Source of the DNA: Pascua guehoae
Lineage: Eukaryota; Basidiomycota; Tremellomycetes; Trichosporonales; Trichosporonaceae
Direction: 5' to 3'
DNA: 64,000 bases
Assembly: GCA_001600415.1 (NCBI GenBank)
Contig: BCJX01000002.1
Coordinates: forward strand, 2,639,553 to 2,703,552
Below the pieces are notes generated by a model. It saw nothing but the letters and a program-made list of their open reading frames with translations, was not told the DNA's origin and did not search any database. A program made the translations under genes and the position numbers. Position 1 is the first letter of the stretch. Every line of letters starts with the position of its first letter. This document shows positions 55,846-64,000 of this stretch, piece after piece.

Positions 55846-58279
55846 CTACCGGACCTTCTCAAACGCGAATGCCATATACAAGTCTGCGTGTCAGTGGCTC
55901 GCGATTCGGAAGACACTAGCCTGCACTCACTCGCCGCCTCCCACTGGTCTGAGTCCATTGCGCTCTCGCCGTGCTCGTTGATGACACCCATTTTGCCGAG
56001 GAGGGGCCCAAAGTCGCGGCTGGTCTGCTCCTCTTGTAACACATCGTTGAACGTCTTGCGGTATATGAGCTCGAGGCCGTACTCGCGCGCGAGGGCGACA
56101 AAGTTTTCCCAGTCGACAATGTACTCTGGCACATCCTCGACCGCGTCCTCGAGGTAGAACCGGTACTCGTGCCCGTACAGGCCCTGGTGGTGGCGCTCGG
56201 TAAACTCGATCGAGTAGCACGTGTTGCCAAAGCGCAATTCTTCGCCCTCGGGGATCTCCTCGAGCCGTTCGCTAATGTTAGTGCGGCTCGATGGCGATTA
56301 CATTGGCGGGGGAGGGGTGGAGAAAACTCACAGGAGCAAGTCCGAGTTGGGGATTGTGCCGATAAAGACTCCGCCGCGGCGCAGGTACCGTGACACATTC
56401 TCCATCATCATGCGCGCCTTGGACGCTGTTTCGAACGCATAGTGCATGCAGAATTGCATCGACACATTGTCGTACAGGTCGCGCACGAGGAGCGCATCGG
56501 GAAGCACGTCCGAAATGGGGTTCTGTTGTTAGCTGGCTTCAAGGTAGATGCATTGGCGTACATTGTAACAGTCGTGGGCGAAGAATGCGGCCTCGAAGCG
56601 CGCGCCGCGCATCGTCTCGTACCGATTCCGCGCTTGGTCGATTGACGTTGCCGCAATGTCTGCTGTTAGCTGTCGTTCCAGGCAGTTCTGCGGCAGCTCA
56701 CCCATTCCGACGTAGAGGCTGATCCGGGCCTGTTTCCACTTGTTCAGATCGCCACCCTTGCCGCACCCGACATCGAGCACCTTGGCGCCCGGGGCGCCAC
56801 GCTGGCGCGCCCGGTGCGCAAATTTGCCAATGAGGACCGACTTGACCCAGTTGTTGTACTTTTTCAGGCCGATAATGGGTGAAAACTCGCGGTGCTCGAC
56901 GCCAACTTCGGGACGCGAGTTGTCTGCACGGTCAGCCTGTTGTTCATGGTGACGAGGGGAGGTTTTTGGATGGAGAGGCCCCCAAACTTACAGTGCGAAG
57001 CGACATAGGCCGCATTGCCATGGTAGTTCTCTGTCCTGCGCCGCGACCCACCGCGCTCGTCGCCCCCTTCCTCCGAGGGGCGCTTCTGAGGGGCGACTGG
57101 CTCTGGGGGAGGGGGAGGCGCTGGGCGGGCCTGCTCAGCCATGGACCCGCGGCGCGAGGTGGTGCCGCTGTGGCTCGGCCCCGCGTCGTCGTAGCCATCC
57201 ATGCTATTGCGCGGCGAGGGGGCCGACCACAATGGCGCGGGGCGACGGCCACGGCGGCGGAGGGGATTGTTGCCCGCGGCCTGTGAGCGGAGGTAGGCGA
57301 GCTCGTCGGCGTCGATGGGACGGTGGATGGTCGACGTACGAGACGGCTCGGCTGGGTTGTACGGCTTCCTCGGACGGCTGCTGACACTGCTGCTGCTGCC
57401 TCCGTTGGCGCCGCGCCCCGGCAGGGATGGACGGGAAGAAGCATGTGCCTGCTGCGCATCGTCAGATCCGCGGCGCGTGCTATCGGGAGAGGCGACGTGG
57501 CCCGCACTGGCCGGGGCAAACGGGGTGCTTGAGCTGCGCGCCGAACTGGGGCGCGACGATACACGCTGCTGGGGGAGGACAGCGTGCGAGCTGCGCGGGG
57601 ATACAGAGACGCTGGGGGAGCGGCGGAGCGAATGCGCTGCCGAACCGGGTGTGTGGATGTCTGGTGGGCGGTGGAAGCGGTCCGAAGGAGGCGGCATGAT
57701 GGTTGGGTCAATGGAAGAACGCCGACTGCTAGGACCTGGGGGATATCCGCCCGGCGGGGCGTATGGATCATAGGTTGCAGGCGGGGACGAGAGGGGTAGG
57801 GCCATGCTCTGCATGAGCGGCGAGCGCGAGGCGCGGGCAGCGGCGGGGCTTGGCCCCGGGTGCAAACTCATGCTCGGGGACGAGAGGACCGACGGTTGTC
57901 CGGGAGCATCATAGTAGGATGGCGCAGAGGACGCAGACCCCCTGCGCACGAGCGACGGTGGCGGGGGCTGTGGCTCGTTGAGAAGCTTTGATAGGTGCGA
58001 GCGGTGACTGTGGTCTTCGTCGTAGGATGACACTGTATGATCACTCCCACGCCGACTCGGGGGACCGTCGTCGTTGAGGAGAGAGCGCAGACCGGCGCCC
58101 GAGGGGGGTCGGACAGACGGAACAGGCGACCGCTGTTCACGGTCGCCATATTGGAACACGGGGGGCTGTGGCGGTGTAGGGGGCGGAGGAGGTTGTGGCT
58201 GGGAAAACTCGCGGAAAGACGAGCGGCGCGACACCGCAGGCGACGGGATGTCGCAGTCGCGCACGGGGTCGTACACCAT
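55846..58279 (-). CDS. ABD1: mRNA cap guanine-N7 methyltransferase
   Basis: Exons 58279-56992, 56923-56702, 56659-56562, 56522-56332, 56271-55931 and 55883-55846 give 725 aa. About the first 410 residues are disordered (Pro/Ser/Arg-rich), all in exon 1. The enzyme follows: [30 protein letters not shown], then SAM-binding [71 protein letters not shown], and [17 protein letters not shown]. It adds the N7 methyl to the mRNA cap in the nucleus. The extension is far longer than in yeast Abd1 (436 aa total). Start chosen at 58279 (ACCATGG). Confidence 0.94.
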
Positions 58280-59108
58280 GGTCAAGGGAGAGACAAGTGC
58301 GAGAGCAGGAACAGTATATTAAAAAAGGTCGTGCAAAGGTGTGTAAGGGGGGGGGGGGGGNAAAAGAACACCGGCCGCGTCCTTTGCGAGTCGCGGCGAG
58401 GCAATGCCTGATAAAAGAAAGATTAGATTGGCAGGGAGAGGATGTCTGCTCGCGCACGGGAGTCGGTGCTTGTCCTGGGTCGTATCCTAGCTCTTGCCTT
58501 GGCTGTTGTGCGGGGGTCTTGTTATTGTTGTTGTTGACAACAGCACTGCCTTGAACCGGAGACTCGAAGTGCGGGGTAGAGGGGATTGCGTGGGCTGGTG
58601 GACCAAATTTGTTTGGTTTGGGGGTCGTGAACCGACGAGCGTGCGCGTTACGGATGCTTGAAAGGATGAAAAGTCGAGGCGGGGGTCAATGCCGGACGAG
58701 TAGAATGGGGGCCATGACTTGTTGTGACTGGAGTGGTAGTGGTGGACGTGGATGGATGGACTTGTTGTGGTTGATGATGAATGCGTGAACGAGCGAGCAA
58801 GGGCTAGACGACGACGACGACGACAACGACGAGAAACCCATGCTCCGCCCCCCTCCCCGCCCGCTCGCCCGCTACAGTCAAAGTGGCTCTGGACTGTACG
58901 AGTAGACTCTCTTTGGGTGGTGGGCTGTTTCAAAGCCTACTAGCACTTACGGCACCTCACAATTTGATCCCGCTCCAGGCATACCTCGCAGGTAGACACC
59001 ACCCAGGTACAGTACAGTACAACACAATTACAACCACTGCTGCAACAACTCGCAGCCTCCATCGCACTCTACAGCAACCAACACACCAACCCGCCCTCAT
59101 CACTTGCA
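58280..59108. promoter_or_regulatory. Divergent promoter, ABD1 / PFS2
   Basis: An 829-bp spacer. It has a G tract at 58348-58360 followed by one undetermined base at 58361, a CGA(C)-type trinucleotide stretch at about 58808-58830, and ACAGTACAGTAC repeats near 59010. Confidence 0.5.
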
Positions 59109-61526
59109 ATGGCGACGGCAGTTACTATGCCACAAGCGTCTTCCACAGCGGGACCCTCGCGCCCACGCGGCCCCGACCTGTGGAAGCCCGAAAAATACCT
59201 CGAGCCCAACCACCCGGACAACGAGGAAGTACTCGAGCAGGCAGCATACCAGGCAGCCGTGACGCGGCCACCGGGCGATGGGCGTGGAAACCGAAAGTAC
59301 AAGCCTCGCAGGACGGTCGACTACATGGGTGGTGTGCAAAAGTATCGCATGGTGGGTGCGAGTGTTGTGCTTGGAGGTCGATGGCGACTGACGCAATCTA
59401 GATGAGCAAGCTCAAGGGCGTGAGGAACTATATGCCACCAATACACCCAAACCCAAGCGATATCATCAATGTAGGTCATCCTTGACTAAAAGTGTCTGAC
59501 CTCGCAGCTCCTTCCGCCCGTTGCGCAGATTGACAACCCATCGACCTCTATCTGCGACTACTTTGTGCACACTTCGATCAACAAGGAACGCTCCCCGACA
59601 CGAGTGGTCGAGGTGAGTAGCCTGGCGTGTAGTGGCTCTGCTGACTCTGCAGTGGACACCCGATGCGCGGCGTCTGCTCACCGGTAATGACAAGGGACAG
59701 TTTACACTATGGAACGGCGCGTCGTTCAACTACGAGTCGATTACACAGGTGCACGACGACTCGATCCGGTCCATGGCCTACTCGCACAACGGGCAGATGC
59801 TCGTGTCGACGGACAAGTCTGGGTGGATCAAGTACTTTACACCGCACCTGACCAACATTCACGGCTTCCAGGGCCACCGCGAGGCGTGTCACGGCGTGGC
59901 GTGGAGTCCCAACGACGAGCGGTTCGTCACGGGCGGCGACGACGGGTTGGTCAAGATCTGGAACTACCGCGCGGCGACCGCCGAGCGCGAACTGAGTGGT
60001 GAGTAGGGGGACTGGGCTTGGGCGTGCGATGCACCAAGGCCGAGGCTGGGGCATAAACCCTAGCTCCACTTTTGCTGACAACAGGCCACGGCTGGGACGT
60101 GCGCTGCGTCGACTGGCACCCGACCAAGGGCCTCGTGGTGTCTGGCTCCAAGGACATGCTCGTCAAGTTTTGGGACCCAAGGACGGGCAAGGACCTGTCG
60201 ACCTTACACTCGCACAAGGCGGTGGTGAATGCGTGCCGGTGGAACCCCGAGGGCCACATTGTGGCGACGGCGGGCGGCGACGGCTTGGTGCGGCTCTTTG
60301 ACATCCGGACGTTCCGCGAGCTCGAGCCGATGAAGGGCCACACAAAGGAGATCAACTGCCTGGAATGGCACCCGATCCACCACTCGCTCCTGGTATCTGG
60401 CGACGCGGCCGGCGCCATCAACTACTGGTCGCTCGTGGCGCCCGACCCAAGTACGCCCGTCACGAGCATGGAGGCGGCGCACGACGACGGCGTCTTTTCG
60501 CTCTCGTTCCACCCCCTCGGGCACATTCTCTGCTCGGGCTCAAAGGACTTTACCGCGCGCTTCTGGTGCCGTGCACGTCCGATTGGCGGCCACGAAATCG
60601 ACAAGTACCACCTGGGCGAGGACGCGGCGATGCGCGCCCAGGCCGAAGAGGAGAGCCAGCATGCAAAGTCGAAATGGCCCGCGCTTGCGCAGCAAACAAA
60701 CGACCATCTCCCCGGACTGCCGGGGCTCAAGCCCGCCAGCACCGGTCCCAGCGCTCCCAACAGCCGCAGCACGTCGCCGAGCTTTGGGCCGCCAGGTCTC
60801 GGCGGCGGCGGTGGCGGAGGTCCGCCTCCAAGTGGTGGCGGCCAACTGCCGGGCTTTGGCAGCGGTCCCGGCGGCCCACCGGGCCTCGGCGGCGGTCGCA
60901 GCCCCGCCCCCTCTGGTCTACCGGGTCTCGGACGCGCACCGCCCGCACCCCCCACGCGCCGCTGGGGACAGGCGCAGGACGTCCCCGCGCCGCGCGACGG
61001 TGGGCGCGACTTTGGCCACGGCGGAGGTGCGTCACCGGCGCCACAACCCGGCGACCGGTGGCGCCGCCCGGCGCCTGCCGCTGGGCCTGGTGCGGGGTCC
61101 GCGGGACCCGCCGGACCAGGCGGGTTCGGCGGCGCATACGGTGCCGGCCGTGGTGCGGGTGCAGCCACGGGAGCCGGGGGAGGTGGCCGCGGGGGATCAG
61201 AGTACGGCGCAGGCGCGTACCCCCCGCCGGCGTACGGCAACGGGCGTGGGTATGCCGCTGGAGGAGGTGGTGCCGGCGGTGCGGGTGGCCCTGGGGGGTA
61301 TGGGCAGGGGGCCTATCCGCCCAGTGGAGGGTATGGTGGCAATGCGCCGGGGTACGGCGGTCAGCAGGCGCAGGGCCAGGGCCAGGGTCAAGCGCAGGGG
61401 GGACAGCAGGGGGGACAGCAGGGGTACGGACAAGGAGGGTATGGGCAGCAGCAGCAGGGATATGGCGGTGGCGGCGGTAGTGGTGGTGGTGGCGGCTATG
61501 GGAGGCAGGGGTATGGGCGGCGGTAG
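59109..61526 (+). CDS. PFS2: Polyadenylation factor subunit 2 (WD40)
   Basis: Exons 59109-59351, 59402-59470, 59508-59612, 59653-59998 and 60085-61526 give 734 aa. Pfs2/WDR33 recognises the poly(A) signal region within the cleavage and polyadenylation factor. The N-terminal [15 protein letters not shown] and [20 protein letters not shown] blocks precede WD repeats ending [37 protein letters not shown]. After about residue 410 the chain becomes Pro/Gly-rich, then Gly/Tyr/Gln-rich with RGG-like ends (YGRQGYGRR), a low-complexity RNA-binding or phase-separating tail longer than in yeast Pfs2 (465 aa). The partner YSH1 is encoded 32 kb away. Confidence 0.95.
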
Positions 61527-61580
61527 CAGGTATAGCAGCACAAGGAGAAGGAGAAACCAATGCATACATTCTATCGTACA

Positions 61581-62111
61581 TTAACGCGCAATCTCGTGCT
61601 CGGCGAGGAGCTGGCGTCAGCGGGGCAGGGGGGAGATGTGAAATGGAGTCATAGAGCTGGGAGAGAGGCGCGGGCCGGGGGCCGAGAATGTCTCCTGTGG
61701 TAACGAAGGGCTCAGCAACGCGTAAAGTGGACAAGCCATGCACCCAGGCCGCGGCCCGGCAAGGAGGGATGGACATGGTCACCGCATTGGCACACAAGCA
61801 GAGGTCGGTGGGGATTTGCCGCTAGACGTGTTGGGTCTACGCCATGTCCAATGGAGAAGAGTATTGAGGTATTACCTTGACCACAGGTAGTCACAGTTTC
61901 CCTGTCGCTATCCACAACGCACCCCGCGAACATCATGACCGCCCACGGCTGTGGACCATGGAACCGATACCCTGGCCCATGGTTTGGCGAGACCAGACAC
62001 CAACAAAGTGCACCCCGCCCGCACTCAACTCACCATATTTGGGATCCCGTTCTGGATGGGGTAGACGTGCCCGCACCCACGGCACGTCATGTTGCCCTCC
62101 TCGACGTGCAT
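61581..62111 (-). CDS. TRM112: Trm112-type methyltransferase activator, 3' part
   Basis: Two exons are recognisable, 62111-62034 and 61610-61581, encoding MHVEEGNMTCRGCGHVYPIQ NGIPNM and LLAEHEIAR-stop. These match the C-terminal zinc-knuckle/Trm112 domain (the CxxCGHVYPI-NGIPNML block). Trm112 is the small partner that stabilises several tRNA, rRNA and translation-factor methyltransferases. The N-terminal exon(s) were not found and probably fall in the undetermined stretch from 62659. The intervening intron would be 423 nt, long for this genome. Convergent with PFS2, 54 bp apart. Confidence 0.8.
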
Positions 62112-63779
62112 CTGGGCGTCAGCGGCGGCCACCTTTGGAGTTTAGTCGAGAGCGAGAGAGTGAGAGAGGGCGATTGTGGCTAAGAGGCAAGGGGTGAAGT
62201 TGCGGAGGATGTGTGGGAGAGACGACACGGGTAGGGACGGGGGGGAAGCGGCAGTGGAGGGTGGAGTACCGGCCAGTGACTGCTGTCCGGGAGGAGCTGA
62301 CGCGAGGAGTGGCCAGAGTGGTATCGACCGGCCGGACGCGCAGTCGTGCTCGTCCACGTAGCGGTGCTGACATGAATGGCCACAGCCTGGTCCACGACAG
62401 CGCGGTGCTCCAGCCCATTGACACCGACAGTGGTTCACGCTGCACGCACTCGCCCACGGCGTGCTCGTATCCTTGCTCTCCACCCTTGGTATTCCCCTCC
62501 CTCACCCTTGGTATCACCCTCCCCCTCCCATACAACGACCCCACGTCCCGGCCACAACCTCCCCCACCCTCGTCCCACACGACCCCACCTCTCCACAAAC
62601 GACGCCTCACAACAAACGGCCCTCCCCACCACTCCCCACACAACCCCTCACACAACCGNNNNNNNNNNNNNNNNNNNNNNNNNNNNNNNNNNNNNNNNNN
62701 NNNNNNNNNNNNNNNNNNNNNNNNNNNNNNNNNNNNNNNNNNNNNNNNNNNNNNNNNNNNNNNNNNNNNNNNNNNNNNNNNNNNNNNNNNNNNNNNNNNN
62801 NNNNNNNNNNNNNNNNNNNNNNNNNNNNNNNNNNNNNNNNNNNNNNNNNNNNNNNNNNNNNNNNNNNNNNNNNNNNNNNNNNNNNNNNNNNNNNNNNNNN
62901 NNNNNNNNNNNNNNNNNNNNNNNNNNNNNNNNNNNNNNNNNNNNNNNNNNNNNNNNNNNNNNNNNNNNNNNNNNNNNNNNNNNNNNNNNNNNNNNNNNNN
63001 NNNNNNNNNNNNNNNNNNNNNNNNNNNNNNNNNNNNNNNNNNNNNNNNNNNNNNNNNNNNNNNNNNNNNNNNNNNNNNNNNNNNNNNNNNNNNNNNNNNN
63101 NNNNNNNNNNNNNNNNNNNNNNNNNNNNNNNNNNNNNNNNNNNNNNNNNNNNNNNNNNNNNNNNNNNNNNNNNNNNNNNNNNNNNNNNNNNNNNNNNNNN
63201 NNNNNNNNNNNNNNNNNNNNNNNNNNNNNNNNNNNNNNNNNNNNNNNNNNNNNNNNNNNNNNNNNNNNNNNNNNNNNNNNNNNNNNNNNNNNNNNNNNNN
63301 NNNNNNNNNNNNNNNNNNNNNNNNNNNNNNNNNNNNNNNNNNNNNNNNNNNNNNNNNNNNNNNNNNNNNNNNNNNNNNNNNNNNNNNNNNNNNNNNNNNN
63401 NNNNNNNNNNNNNNNNNNNNNNNNNNNNNNNNNNNNNNNNNNNNNNNNNNNNNNNNNNNNNNNNNNNNNNNNNNNNNNNNNNNNNNNNNNNNNNNNNNNN
63501 NNNNNNNNNNNNNNNNNNNNNNNNNNNNNNNNNNNNNNNNNNNNNNNNNNNNNNNNNNNNNNNNNNNNNNNNNNNNNNNNNNNNNNNNNNNNNNNNNNNN
63601 NNNNNNNNNNNNNNNNNNNNNNNNNNNNNNNNNGGGGGGGGCATGTTGAAACTCTTTCGTGGTGTTGCAACTTCTTCTCGACTGGAGTCACTTTGCCTGC
63701 ATCAGCTATCTCGCCCTCGATCCCTGGTGCTAAGTCGCCCCGTCAACAAAACAACCACAAAACAAAAACATCAACCAAA
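62112..63779. other. Low-complexity sequence and 975-bp assembly gap
   Basis: Bases 62659-63633 are undetermined. The left part (62460-62650) is C-rich low complexity; the right edge is a G7 run. Upstream TRM112 exons may be hidden here. The last 140 bp are the leader of the uS10 gene. Open frames crossing the gap are artefacts. Confidence 0.6.
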
Positions 63780-64000
63780 ATGGCTTCCAAGGACGACTTT
63801 GAGAAGACGGGTGCCGCTGCGCCCAAGGTGCACAAGATCCGCATTACGCTCACGTCGCGTAACGTCAAGAACCTCGAGAAGTGTGAGTGTGGCTGTGGCC
63901 GGGCGGGTGGGGGTGAGGAGCGGTGAAGTGAGGGGGTGAGGAGGGGTGGTGTTGGGTGTGCTCGAGGCGATGAGCGTGCTCGCTGCGAGTGCCCCCCGCT
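63780..64000 (+). CDS. RPS20: 40S ribosomal protein uS10 (S20), first exon, cut by window edge
   Basis: Exon 1 is 63780-63882. ATG in AAAATGGC context after an A-rich leader. The 34 codons contain [19 protein letters not shown], the diagnostic N-terminal block of eukaryotic S20, then GTGAGT after the first base of codon 35. The rest of the gene lies beyond the window. Bases 63883-64000 are intron. Confidence 0.9.

Noticed and set aside
62213..63939. Frames of 345-516 codons spanning 62659-63633
   Set aside because: They consist mainly of undetermined bases; the length is an artefact of the gap.

Overview
The window reads as nuclear DNA of a GC-rich, intron-dense basidiomycete yeast, most likely a tremellomycete (Trichosporonales/Cryptococcus-like). 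The grounds are: many short introns (mostly 35-80 nt) with GTGAGT-type donors and CTGAC/CTAAC branch points a few bases from the acceptor; typical fungal families (Zn2Cys6 factor, Dal5-type and sugar-type MFS carriers, GPI-tailed Ser/Ala-rich proteins); and intron-bearing tRNAs. The lineage call is inference. Exon boundaries were derived by hand from splice motifs, frame and family conservation. Each multi-exon model closes to a whole number of codons.

Region 1 (0.4-14.6 kb) looks like a catabolic gene cluster. It holds a Dal5-like MFS importer, a D-glutamate cyclase/DUF1445 (YcsI-type) protein, a Zn2Cys6 regulator, and the two halves of a 5-oxoprolinase/hydantoinase as separate divergent genes (HyuB-like and HyuA-like). 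All three promoter regions of the cluster carry YTCCG boxes spaced exactly 11 bp. There are five in a row between the oxoprolinase genes, three pairs upstream of the DUF1445 gene, and one pair upstream of the regulator itself. The reading I propose is import of a pyroglutamate- or D-glutamate-related compound, cyclisation or ring chemistry, ATP-dependent ring opening, and one local regulator. A tRNA-Met and a sugar-type MFS gene with a 9-nt exon follow.

Region 2 (20.2-33.1 kb) is housekeeping: V-ATPase subunit E, the histone acetyltransferase HAT1, a BTB-like protein, the 3'-end-processing endonuclease YSH1, an unknown acidic-tailed protein, an intronless PIN-like protein of unknown role, and a SnoaL-like protein.

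Region 3 (33.1-46.5 kb) is gene-poor. It has two small GPI-anchored, mucin-like proteins sharing a GGATATAAA TATA box, one secreted single-pass membrane protein, and a second copy of the tRNA-Met.

Region 4 (46.5-64 kb) has transaldolase, an EDEM-type GH47 alpha-mannosidase with a PA domain, an intron-containing initiator tRNA-Met, and a run of RNA-processing genes: SAD1/USP39, the cap methyltransferase ABD1, PFS2, TRM112 (partial, beside a 975-bp gap) and the first exon of ribosomal protein uS10.
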